A DNA stretch of 64,000 bases from Clostridia bacterium (GTDB lineage Bacteria > Bacillota_A > Clostridia > Christensenellales > Aristaeellaceae): assembly GCA_017432405.1 (NCBI GenBank), contig JAFRJF010000113.1, positions 1-64,000 on the forward strand. Direction: 5' to 3'. The notes beneath the pieces are model-generated. The model saw only the letters and a program-made list of their open reading frames with translations, searched no databases and had not been told where the DNA came from. This document shows positions 10,201-17,239 of this stretch, one piece after another. The stretch's first letter is position 1. Each line of letters starts with the position of its first letter. A program made the translations under genes and the position numbers.

Positions 10201-10652
10201 GCGCTGACGCCGGTCAAGCCCCGGAGATGGAGAAGACCCCCGGCGAGACAGAATACGGCCTGGAGGGCTGCCGGGTGCTGATCGCCGAGGACATGGAGAT
10301 CAACGCGGAGATCCTGATGGATCTTCTGGAGATGGAGGGCATTGAAGCCGACCACGCCGAGAACGGCCAGCTGGCGGTGGAGATGTTCGAGCGTTCCGCG
10401 ATGAACCAGTATGCCGCGGTGCTGATGGACGTGCGCATGCCGGTGATGGACGGCCTGGAGGCTACCCGTGGCATACGCGCCCTGGATCGACCGGACGCAA
10501 AAACGGTGCCCATCATCGCCATGACGGCCAACGCCTTTGACGAGGATGTGCAGCGCTCCCTCCAGGCGGGCATGTCGGCGCACCTGTCCAAGCCCGTGGA
10601 GCCGGAGCGGCTGTATGAGACCCTTGACAAGCTGATTCACGCCGTGCGCTGA
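7293..10652 (+). CDS. APC-family permease fused to hybrid histidine kinase with two receivers
   Basis: A single open frame of 1119 residues. Residues about 15-475 look like a complete APC-superfamily amino-acid permease: about twelve hydrophobic segments, beginning with GCSVGWGAFVMPG and DAGGTYAYAK. Two more membrane segments (about 481-497 and 556-575) flank an extracytoplasmic loop of about 60 residues. Then follow HisKA (His606 in SHEIRTPMN), HATPase_c (Asn724, DTGIGM, GSTGLGMAIT), receiver 1 (Asp898 in LTDYRMPDMNG) and receiver 2 (Asp1046 in LMDVRMPVMDG). The layout recalls CbrA, where a different transporter family is joined to a kinase. It suggests a sensor or transceptor for an amino acid or amine. 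GTG at 7293 follows AAAGGG; TTG at 7302 is an alternative. Confidence 0.93.
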   Translation: MIRLNPSQKTRGKGLLRYLSPLGAWALAFGCSVGWGAFVMPGTTFLPVAGPMGTALGIAIGGLIMLVIGMNYHYLMNRDPDAGGTYAYAKHLFGYDHGFLNGWFMLLTYVAIIWANATALPLIARHLFGGLFQFGFHYQIAGYDIYMGEVLLAVVALAFAALCCLRNRVAATVQIVMALLLGGGIVAAMAFAIANPASRLGSIAPPFVPGSSPVTGVFTIVALAPWAYVGFESISHSAVEFDFPLNKSFKIMAIAVITAAVAYASLAILAVCALPEGCADWMDYISNLGSYSGVKGLPTFHAVEVLMGAIGPVALGLTALGAIITGLVGNTIASSRLLYAMTEDDMMPKWMGRLDEHGVPRNAIVFVLAISAVLPLLGRTAISWIVDVTTVGATIAYAYTSAAAAKSARLDGNRRAKAIGYVGMAISLMFMLYFLIPNLMAVKTLSAESYLILAAWGILGFLFFLYLFRKDTARRLGRSPVVWVVLLALIIFTSTIWMRQATEMATEEAVTPIQTFYTQRLEEAGVDITSSSTRPVDSYLREVLDNVGNALIRNSMIQTVLIVAALAILFRIFYLMQKREKQIEVEKVLAEESSRAKTSFLSNMSHEIRTPMNAIIGLDNIALKDPNLTPHTREQLEKIGASARHLLGLINDILDMSRIESGRMVLKSEEFSFRDFIDQINVMVNGQCVDKGLSFNCHIIGQVNDYYIGDDMKLKQVLINILGNAVKFTPVPGAVTFTVEQIAEFEGHCTLCFIMKDTGIGMSKEYIPKIFEAFSQEDSGAANKYGSTGLGMAITKNIVDMMNGDIAVESEKGVGTTFTVTVTLKSSSRSVNSEHGHALPRGLRILVVDDDEVACEHARLVANAIGVEADTVHSAREALDRLQTFRNQGSPYGFVLTDYRMPDMNGIELARAIRAVEGDQTAIIVLTGYSWDDMQGEAKAAGVDGIMSKPLFTDSLMRELTAIIDRRSAGADAGQAPEMEKTPGETEYGLEGCRVLIAEDMEINAEILMDLLEMEGIEADHAENGQLAVEMFERSAMNQYAAVLMDVRMPVMDGLEATRGIRALDRPDAKTVPIIAMTANAFDEDVQRSLQAGMSAHLSKPVEPERLYETLDKLIHAVR

Positions 10653-10695
10653 AGGCGCGGCATACCCGAACGACCACGCAACGGAGGTGGCAGCC

Positions 10696-11535
10696 ATGAC
10701 CGAGCATGCGCCCAACCTGGGCATACTGTATGCGGAAGAGAGTGGGAGGGGGCTCACGCATCCCTTCTTTGTGCTGATCCTGAACGCGATCAAGGAGGAA
10801 GCTGCGTCACGGGGGTATGACATCACATTCATGCATCCGGGCGCGGATGAGGACTGCGCGGAGCATTGCCGCAGGGGGGGCATCGACGGGGTGTGCATGG
10901 TCTGCCTGGACTTTCGCGCGCCGCGCTTCAAGGCGCTGGCGGAGAGTGGGATCCCCTGCGTCACCATAGACCACATCTACAAGCGCGTGCCCGCGGTACT
11001 CTCGGACAACGAGACCGGCGTGCAGAAGCTGGTGGAGTACGCCATCAAGCGGGGCCACCGCCGCATCGCCTTCATCCACGGCCACGACAACTCGCTCGTC
11101 ACCCGCACGCGCGTCAGCCAGTTCCACAACACGATGGCCTATCACGACCTGCCCGTGCCGCCGGAGTACCTGAAGCAGGGGCTGTATGACGCCATCGGCC
11201 TCACCCGCAAGCTCGTCCTGGAGCTGCTGCGCCTGCCCGAGCGCCCCACCTGCATACTCCTGCCCGACGACGTGGCCTACCTGGGCGCCCAGGAGGCGGC
11301 CTGGGAGATGAACCTGCGCATCCCGGAGGACATCGCCTTCGGCGGCTATGATGGCATACCGCTCACCCAGGCCATGTCGCCCCGCCTGACCACCATCCGC
11401 CAGAGCGGCGAGGACATCGGCCGAACGGCCGCAAGGCGCCTGATCGAGCTGATCGAATCCCCCGACACCGCCTCCCGCAAGCCCAACATCTTCCCCGTGG
11501 AGCTGGTCGAAGGGGGAACGATCGGGGCGGTGTAG
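10696..11535 (+). CDS. LacI-type ligand-binding protein lacking a DNA-binding domain
   Basis: The 279 residues correspond to the periplasmic-binding-protein-like effector domain of LacI/GalR regulators. They begin at LGILYAEESG and include the hinge-type strands, a GYDGIPLTQ segment and the usual end after TTIRQSGEDIGRTAARRLIELI. The helix-turn-helix and hinge helix are absent. The start at the ATG at 10696, eight bases after GGAGG, leaves no room for them. There is no signal peptide, so it should be cytoplasmic. It lies 43 bp behind the permease-kinase gene, probably in the same operon. It may be a ligand-binding accessory of the signalling proteins (inference). Confidence 0.8.
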   Translation: MTEHAPNLGILYAEESGRGLTHPFFVLILNAIKEEAASRGYDITFMHPGADEDCAEHCRRGGIDGVCMVCLDFRAPRFKALAESGIPCVTIDHIYKRVPAVLSDNETGVQKLVEYAIKRGHRRIAFIHGHDNSLVTRTRVSQFHNTMAYHDLPVPPEYLKQGLYDAIGLTRKLVLELLRLPERPTCILLPDDVAYLGAQEAAWEMNLRIPEDIAFGGYDGIPLTQAMSPRLTTIRQSGEDIGRTAARRLIELIESPDTASRKPNIFPVELVEGGTIGAV

Positions 11536-11540
11536 GCAAC

Positions 11541-11781
11541 TACTGATTTATCGAGCTACGCTCGATAAATCAGAATTCAGTGGTTAGTGATTAGTGACTA
11601 GTGGTTAGTGGTGGAGCAAATCCCTCCGGGATTTGTTTGATTGAATTGAAACTACGGGGCTTCCAGCTCTTCGTAATCCTTTAAATCAAAGAAATCCGCA
11701 AGGATTTCATCATTCACTAACCACTAATCACTAGCCACTAGCCACTCAAATACTGATTTGTCGCAGCGCGACAAATCAGTA
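11541..11781. repeat. Nested inverted-repeat element, copy A
   Basis: About 240 bp directly behind a stop codon, filling most of a 317-bp gap without genes. Outer hairpins: a 14-bp stem with 3-nt loop at 11543-11573 (CTGATTTATCGAGC) and another at 11751-11781 (TACTGATTTGTCGC). Inside them lie heptamer arrays in opposite orientation: AGTGGTT/AGTGATT units at 11579-11611 and their complements at 11715-11746. Innermost are CAAATCCC/GGGATTTG (11617-11635) and GAAATCC-GCAA-GGATTTC (11691-11708). The same plan recurs at 29176-29418 and in part at 63531-63617. It has no ORF; it may be a MITE- or REP-like element. Confidence 0.85.
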
Positions 11782-11796
11782 TTTACCGTATAAGCA

Positions 11797-11840
11797 AAAA
11801 GCTCCTTGACGCAAGCCCAACGCTGCGTCAGGGAGCTTTT
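11797..11840 (-). terminator. Terminator of the EAL-PAS gene
   Basis: A hairpin with arms at about 11801-11813 and 11824-11836 (GCTCCTTGACGCA and its complement with one G-T pair) is flanked by A and T runs on both sides, so it can act in both directions. It lies just after the minus-strand gene that ends at 11853. Confidence 0.8.
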
Positions 11841-11852
11841 GCTATGTGCGGT

Positions 11853-14744
11853 TCAAAGCGCCTCCAAATCCTGCACCGTAAACCCGCAGTACCCCGGGTG
11901 GATGACGGGGGTGGCGGTGACGTGGTAGGTCCTTCCCGTGGTCCAGGAGCGCATCCGCTGCGCCACGGTTTCGTCCTCCAGGGCGGCGCGGCGGGCGATG
12001 TCGCACCAGGCGGCGTCCGGCTTCGGGAAGAGCTGGCTGACCCTGTGGCCCAACAGCTGGGCGGCTTCCATGCCGCACTGCTGTTCAAAGGCGTGGTTGA
12101 CGTAGAAGAGTGTTCCGTCCGTCACGCGGTTCACTTCGTCGGCCACGACCCGGCAGACGCAGTAGGGGATGGGCAGGTCGTCGTACAGGTGGAAGATTTC
12201 GGAGGCGCGGTTCTGGCGGTTTTGTGTGGTGGAATGGTCGTTATGGTCGGCCAGCAGGCGGACCTCCGCCTTCTGCGCCTGCGCCTCCAGGTCCTCGCAT
12301 TCGGAATAGACGCAGTAGCCCACGGACAGGTAGAGCGTCAGCGCGATGCCGTCGATCCGTTGGATGTGGGAAGCAACCTGTTTGATCCGGGCGCGCAGCT
12401 GGCCGGCCTCCTCGCGGCTGTGGATCTGGTGCAGCACCACGAACTGATGCCCGGTGTAGCGGCCCACGGCGCAGGTCAGGCCAAAGGCCTTTTTCAGCGC
12501 CCGGCCCAGGGCGGCAATGGCCTTGTCGCCGAAGTCGAAGCCGTACTGACGGTTGATGGAGTTAAAGTCGTCGATGGCGACGTGCATGCGAACGAAGTCC
12601 ATGTTCCTGAGGTTGTACTCGTCCTGGAAGGTGTGGGCCTCCTCGGAGATGCCACGGGAGTTCAGCAGCCCGGTGAGCAGGTCCCGCCGCTTGGTCTCCT
12701 TGCCCCGCATGTCGTTGATGTTGATCAAGTCCCGGTCCATGAAGCAGCCGATCAGGCCCTGCACCTCGCCGTTGCGGTCGTACAGCGGGGCCTTGCTGGC
12801 GATGATGTCCCGGTTTTCGCCGTTGCTCATGCAGCGACCCGGTATATTATGGGTGGTGATGCCCTCGTGGATCACCTGAAGCTCGTCGTTCATGTAGCTG
12901 TCCGGATGGACGTGCCAGCCCAGGTCCTCGTCGGTCCTTCCGACGATTTCGTCTGCCGAGGTGAAGCCGTAATAATCCAGGAAGCCCTTGCTGGCCCCGA
13001 GGAAGCGGCGCTCCCGGTCCTTCCAGAAGACCCGGGCGATGTCGGAATGGATCAGATTGCGCCAGAGCACCTCCGGCGCGTCGATGGGCTCCTCCATCGA
13101 GGCCTGGTGCGCCGGGTGGTGGTTCTTCAGGAATCGAAGCAGGTCGGAATGCACGGCGCGGATCAGCTCCAGGTAGACGCCGGGCTGTATGCGCAGCACG
13201 ATGTACTGCTTCCAGGCGTATTGCCCATGGCGAACCAAGGTGCGCAGGTAGCGGGATATATTGGTGCGCCCGGCATCCCGGAGCTTCTCTTCGATGGTTG
13301 AAAAGTCCATCAGCCAGCGATAGGTTTCCCGGTCCTCGAGGAAGATCAGGCGCTCGGCGTATTCATTGGCCAGCGCCTTCAGGCCGGTGCTGCCGGAGAG
13401 CAGGTTTTCCCGGGTGGCGACATAGAGCGGCGTGATGGCGTCGGCGGTCACATCCACCAGCGTGATGCGCTCAAACAGCGTGTAGATCTGGCGAATGTCG
13501 TCGTCCAGCTGGTCGCGCTCCACCGCCCTGGAAGCCTTCGATAGGTTGCTCATGCGGAAAAGCACGCTGTAGGCGTCCTTCGTCTGGGCGATGCACTTGG
13601 CCTGCAGCTCATAGTATTCGCCGTTGGAGATGAACACCATGCGCCCCTCTTCGCCGGTGCGCGTGGATTCCATCAGGTCCAGCAGCCGCCGGGGCAGCAG
13701 CGAATAGGGCTGCGGCACGCGCAGCTGCTCCTGGGTGAATATGTGGGAGACCAGGCCCGTACTCTCGGCGGTCTGCTCGAAGGCGGTGTTGTAAAACAGT
13801 ATGCTGAAGCTGTCCCGTCGCCCCTCGGCGACGGCCAGGGGGATGCTGTTCAGCTGGCGGGCGGTCTTCAGCGCGTCGCGCTCGGCCTTGGTCATGAAGG
13901 GCACGGCGCTGAGGAAATTGACCCTGCCGATGTCGTCGTAATACTTCCTGTCCTGGGGGCGCTCGATGCCCACGCCGATGTCCCGGAGGTGGGCCAGGGC
14001 GTCGTCCCAGGGCTGCGGCCTTCCGAAGTAGAAGCCCTGGACCTTTTCGCAGCCGATGTTGCGCAGATAGCGCAGCTGCTCCTGGGTTTCCACACCCTCG
14101 GCCAGCGTGTGGATGTCGATTTCCTTGGCCATCTGGATCACGGCGGTCAGTATCCGCCGGGAGCGCAGGTTGAAGGAGCTGAGAAAGCGCATGTCCAGCT
14201 TGATCTCGTCGAATTCGTAGTCCTTCAGCACGTTCAGGGAGGAGTAGGCGCTGCCAAAGTCGTCCATCCAGATCTGGTAGCCGGCAGCGTGGAAGCGATC
14301 CACGATGGCGCGCATCTGGTCCTCCTGCTCGGCCATCACGCTCTCGGTGATCTCGATATACAAAAAGTCGTGGGGAATCTGGTATTGGGTGACGATGCCG
14401 TCCACCACGGCGAAAATATCGCAAAGGGTAAAATCCAGCCGGGAAAGGTTGACGGAAACGGGGATCGGCACCTCTCCGGCCTCCAACCGCGCGCGGATCG
14501 TCGCGCACACCTGCCTTATGATGCATGCGTCCAGCCTGTGGATGGTCTGGCTTTGCTCGAGTATGGGTATGAACCGGTCGGGCGGTATGATGCCGCGCCG
14601 GGGGTCCACCCATCGCGCAAGCGCCTCGAAGCTGCACAGCTGTCTGGAAATCGTGCGGATGACGGGTTGGTAGAAGGGCTGTATGTGGCCCCGAGCCAGG
14701 GCCTCTTCAAAGTTTTCAGAGATAAAGCGTTCGAGCTTTTCCAT
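11853..14744 (-). CDS. EAL phosphodiesterase with PAS-like domains and degenerate GGDEF
   Basis: A 963-residue soluble protein with an unusual order: the EAL domain is N-terminal. EAL (about 1-250) keeps FEALARW (Glu40), NLSRLD, ExTES, MDDFGSAYSSL, IKLDM and AEGVET, so hydrolysis of c-di-GMP is expected. A long PAS-like middle section follows, including a clear PAS around RVFWKDRERRFLGASKGF. Next is a GGDEF-like domain with the motif changed to TGHQF (inactive), then a second PAS-like domain at the C-terminus. The ATG at 14744 is preferred to the one at 14789 because AAGGGGAG sits eight bases before it. It is transcribed against the neighbouring signalling genes. Confidence 0.9.
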   Translation of the reverse strand: MEKLERFISENFEEALARGHIQPFYQPVIRTISRQLCSFEALARWVDPRRGIIPPDRFIPILEQSQTIHRLDACIIRQVCATIRARLEAGEVPIPVSVNLSRLDFTLCDIFAVVDGIVTQYQIPHDFLYIEITESVMAEQEDQMRAIVDRFHAAGYQIWMDDFGSAYSSLNVLKDYEFDEIKLDMRFLSSFNLRSRRILTAVIQMAKEIDIHTLAEGVETQEQLRYLRNIGCEKVQGFYFGRPQPWDDALAHLRDIGVGIERPQDRKYYDDIGRVNFLSAVPFMTKAERDALKTARQLNSIPLAVAEGRRDSFSILFYNTAFEQTAESTGLVSHIFTQEQLRVPQPYSLLPRRLLDLMESTRTGEEGRMVFISNGEYYELQAKCIAQTKDAYSVLFRMSNLSKASRAVERDQLDDDIRQIYTLFERITLVDVTADAITPLYVATRENLLSGSTGLKALANEYAERLIFLEDRETYRWLMDFSTIEEKLRDAGRTNISRYLRTLVRHGQYAWKQYIVLRIQPGVYLELIRAVHSDLLRFLKNHHPAHQASMEEPIDAPEVLWRNLIHSDIARVFWKDRERRFLGASKGFLDYYGFTSADEIVGRTDEDLGWHVHPDSYMNDELQVIHEGITTHNIPGRCMSNGENRDIIASKAPLYDRNGEVQGLIGCFMDRDLININDMRGKETKRRDLLTGLLNSRGISEEAHTFQDEYNLRNMDFVRMHVAIDDFNSINRQYGFDFGDKAIAALGRALKKAFGLTCAVGRYTGHQFVVLHQIHSREEAGQLRARIKQVASHIQRIDGIALTLYLSVGYCVYSECEDLEAQAQKAEVRLLADHNDHSTTQNRQNRASEIFHLYDDLPIPYCVCRVVADEVNRVTDGTLFYVNHAFEQQCGMEAAQLLGHRVSQLFPKPDAAWCDIARRAALEDETVAQRMRSWTTGRTYHVTATPVIHPGYCGFTVQDLEAL

Positions 14745-14805
14745 AAAGGACTCCCCTTCGGGTGAATTCCGGTATCGCCTCGATGGCATCCTGTATTATG
14801 CATCC

Positions 14806-14834
14806 ATTATGCCTGATTTGAACAAATAAGTCAA
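14806..14834 (-). promoter_or_regulatory. Promoter of the EAL-PAS gene
   Basis: On the minus strand TTGACT (complement of 14829-14834) and CATAAT (complement of 14806-14811) are 17 bp apart. The start site lies about 55 nt before the ATG at 14744. Confidence 0.6.
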
Positions 14835-14990
14835 TAGGCACGCATCGCTTTTGAGGTGTTTACATAAATAAGTTAATAAAATACGGCAATCCCAGATGAA
14901 AAGTAGGCCATAAGAACCGAAAATCCTCAAGGTTCATTTCAGCTTTCGGCCTTACAATAGGGTCAACGAAAGGGAAAGAGGTGCAAGACA

Positions 14991-16466
14991 ATGAAAAAAA
15001 CAATCGCTTTGATCATGGCGCTGGCGCTGCTGGCGACCTACCCGTTGACCGTATTGGCAGAAACCACAGAGACGACAAACGCGGCCGGGATGCCCGGCGA
15101 GTCCCCTGAGGGCGGCGTTCCCGGCGAGGGCATGGGCACACCGCCCGACGGGATGCCCGGCGAACCCCCGGAGGGCGGCATGCCCGGCGAAGGCAAGGGC
15201 GGCCCCGGCGGTGAAGGCGGCTTCGGCGGAAGCACCCCTCCGGGCGGCGGGTCCTCTGATTTCGAATACACCGCCGCGACCGAGATCACCGAAGCGGCGG
15301 AGATCTCCGGCGAGGCCTACGCCTCTGAAACCGCCGACGAGAGCGCGCTGATCGTCAATACCGACGGTGATGTCGCCCTCACCGACATCACCGTCGCCAA
15401 GACCGGCGATTCCAACGGCGGCGACAACTGCAACTTCTACGGCCTGAACGCGGCGCTGCTGGCCATGGGCGGCAGCACGGTGACCATCAGCGGCGCGACG
15501 ATCACCTCCGAAGCCGACGGCGCGAACGGCGTGTTCAGCTATGGCGGCAACGGCGGGCGGAACGGCGCGGAGGGGGACGGCACCACGGTCGTCATCTCCG
15601 ATTCCACCATCACCACCACCGGCGACGGCTCCGGCGGCATCATGACCACCGGCGGCGGCGTCACCCGGGCCAGCAACCTGACCGTGGAGACCTCCGGGCG
15701 CTCCTCGGCGGCCATCCGCACCGACCGCGGCGGCGGAACCGTGGTGGTGGACGGCGGCAGCTATACCTCCAACGGCCTGGGCTCGCCGGCGATCTACTCC
15801 ACGGCGGACATCACCGTGTCCAATGCCACCCTCACCAGCAATCTTTCCGAGGGCGTGTGCATCGAGGGCCTGAATTCCATCACACTCGTCGACTGTGACA
15901 TGACGGCCAACAACACCCAGATGAACGGCAACGCCACCTTCCTGGACACCATCATGATCTATCAGTCCATGTCCGGCGACGCCGATAGCGGCACGTCCCA
16001 CTTCACCATGACCGGCGGCAGCCTGACAAGCTTGAACGGCCACATGTTCCACGTCACCAACACCCATGCGGTCATCACGCTGACGGGCGTCGAGCTGGTG
16101 AACGAGGATGCGGAGGACATCCTGCTGAGCGTGTGCGCCGACGGCTGGAACGGCGCATCCAACATCGCCGAGCTGAACGCCGTGGGCCAGAGCCTGACCG
16201 GCACGATCCTGGTGGGCGACGATTCCACACTGACACTGAACCTCACCGAGGGCTCCAGCTTCGAGGGCGCCATCAGCGGCGAGATCACCAACGCCAAGGG
16301 AGAGACCGTCTCCAGCGCGGTGGGCGAGGTCACCGTCGTGCTGGACGACACCAGCACCTGGACGCTGACGGCGGACACCTGGATCACCGCCCTTGAGGGC
16401 GACGTCGCCAACGTGAACGCCAACGGCCATACCCTGTATGTGAACGGGGAAGCAGTGGCCCAGTGA
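14991..16466 (+). CDS. Secreted Gly/Pro-rich, probably beta-helical surface protein
   Basis: The 491-residue protein starts with a signal peptide (MKKTIALIMALALLA...VLA). A low-complexity segment of about 60 residues follows, with repeated MPGExPEGG-like units rich in Gly and Pro. The remaining 400 residues contain many short Thr/Ser/Val/Gly strands (VTISGATITS, VVISDSTITTTGD, LTVETSGRSSAAI), the pattern of a right-handed parallel beta-helix. No LPxTG motif or C-terminal anchor is present, so retention at the surface would need another mechanism. The start follows AAAGAGGTG; a TACAAT -10 box is at 14953-14958, with no good -35. Its place between c-di-GMP genes suggests an adhesin or matrix protein (inference). 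Confidence 0.75.
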   Translation: MKKTIALIMALALLATYPLTVLAETTETTNAAGMPGESPEGGVPGEGMGTPPDGMPGEPPEGGMPGEGKGGPGGEGGFGGSTPPGGGSSDFEYTAATEITEAAEISGEAYASETADESALIVNTDGDVALTDITVAKTGDSNGGDNCNFYGLNAALLAMGGSTVTISGATITSEADGANGVFSYGGNGGRNGAEGDGTTVVISDSTITTTGDGSGGIMTTGGGVTRASNLTVETSGRSSAAIRTDRGGGTVVVDGGSYTSNGLGSPAIYSTADITVSNATLTSNLSEGVCIEGLNSITLVDCDMTANNTQMNGNATFLDTIMIYQSMSGDADSGTSHFTMTGGSLTSLNGHMFHVTNTHAVITLTGVELVNEDAEDILLSVCADGWNGASNIAELNAVGQSLTGTILVGDDSTLTLNLTEGSSFEGAISGEITNAKGETVSSAVGEVTVVLDDTSTWTLTADTWITALEGDVANVNANGHTLYVNGEAVAQ

Positions 16467-16482
16467 CAGGAATGCATGATAT

Positions 16483-16526
16483 AACAGCGCGCGTCGCTGC
16501 CGGTTGTGGCAGCGACGCGCGCTGTT
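16483..16526. terminator. Bidirectional hairpin terminator
   Basis: A perfect 19-bp stem (16483-16501 with 16508-16526) and 6-nt loop lie between the convergent genes ending at 16466 and 16536. Only a short T run follows. Confidence 0.75.
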
Positions 16527-16535
16527 TGCCTTCGA

Positions 16536-17054
16536 TTACTTCTCCTTCGCCGCGTCGGCCAACGCCTCGGTGACGGTCTGGTAGGCCTGCTCGACCTCCG
16601 CGTCGCTGTACGCGCTGGCATTGACCAGCGTGTTCCAGGCATCGGTCACCTCCTGGCTCGCCTGGTGCAGCCACGCCTCGATGGCCGGGCCGTTTTCGTC
16701 GATAAAGGTCTGCAGGGAATCGCGGGTCCGCTCGGCCCATTCGCTTATGCCATAGGCGTCGGCCCAGGCGGTCAGCTCCGACAGGGTGTGCTGGGCCCAA
16801 TCGGACAGGCCGCTGCCCGCGATCCATGCATTGACGTCGTCGATGGCGCCTTCGGCCCATTCCCTAACGCCCGATTTTTCCGCCCAGTCCGAGATGTCCT
16901 TGCCCTTTTCCTCGGCAACCTTGACGAGGGAATCCCAGGTCTTGGAGAGGTTTTCAAGCAGTTCGTCGGTGGAGGAGGTTTCGGCCAGGGAGGCTGTGGA
17001 CAGCGACAGCGTGAGTATCAGTATCAGTATCAGTATCAGAACAATGCGCTTCAT
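16536..17054 (-). CDS. Small secreted protein with tryptophan-rich amphipathic helices
   Basis: This 172-residue protein has a signal peptide whose core is a run of Leu-Ile dipeptides, ending at SLA-ET. The mature part is acidic and helical, with repeated W-A/L spaced motifs (WDSLVK, DWAEK, EWAEG, AWIAG, DWAQH, AWADA, EWAER). No known family is recognised. The Leu-Ile run is encoded by about four tandem hexamers (TATCAG on the plus strand, 17016-17039). GGAGAG precedes the start. Confidence 0.7.
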   Translation of the reverse strand: MKRIVLILILILILTLSLSTASLAETSSTDELLENLSKTWDSLVKVAEEKGKDISDWAEKSGVREWAEGAIDDVNAWIAGSGLSDWAQHTLSELTAWADAYGISEWAERTRDSLQTFIDENGPAIEAWLHQASQEVTDAWNTLVNASAYSDAEVEQAYQTVTEALADAAKEK

Positions 17055-17154
17055 GGCGATGTCTCTCCTTTCAATAAAGCCTCTGATGCCAGCATTATAC
17101 CAGATATAAGGGCGTCACTTCAACCCAATCGGAAGATTTATTATCATCTGAATG

Positions 17155-17184
17155 TAGACAAGGATGTCGCCTGTATGTTATAAT
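17155..17184 (+). promoter_or_regulatory. Promoter of the PAS-GGDEF-EAL gene
   Basis: TAGACA (17155-17160) and TATAAT (17179-17184) are separated by 18 bp. The leader to the ATG at 17240 would be about 50 nt. Confidence 0.7.
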
Positions 17185-17239
17185 ATGTGTGAATGTGTTA
17201 TATCCTTAAGCGGTATATGTCCCGGGGGAAGTGTTGTGT

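Noticed and set aside
8085..10976. A 963-codon open frame antisense to the permease-kinase gene
   Set aside because: High GC with biased third positions opens antisense frames. The product has no recognisable domain, and the plus-strand gene shows full conserved domains. The same reasoning removes the long antisense frames at 1969-3477, 30347-31969, 35685-37031, 37136-39199 and 51985-53655.
11579..11746. CRISPR array
   Set aside because: The units are 7-bp tandem heptamers without spacers, arranged as inverted arms; no cas genes are nearby.
11535..11852. Insertion sequence or transposase remnant
   Set aside because: No ORF or transposase fragment is found in the 317-bp gap, only palindromes and heptamers.
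14880..14990. c-di-GMP (GEMM) riboswitch upstream of the surface protein gene
   Set aside because: The conserved GEMM core and tetraloop pattern are not visible; only a -10 box and a ribosome site are recognisable.
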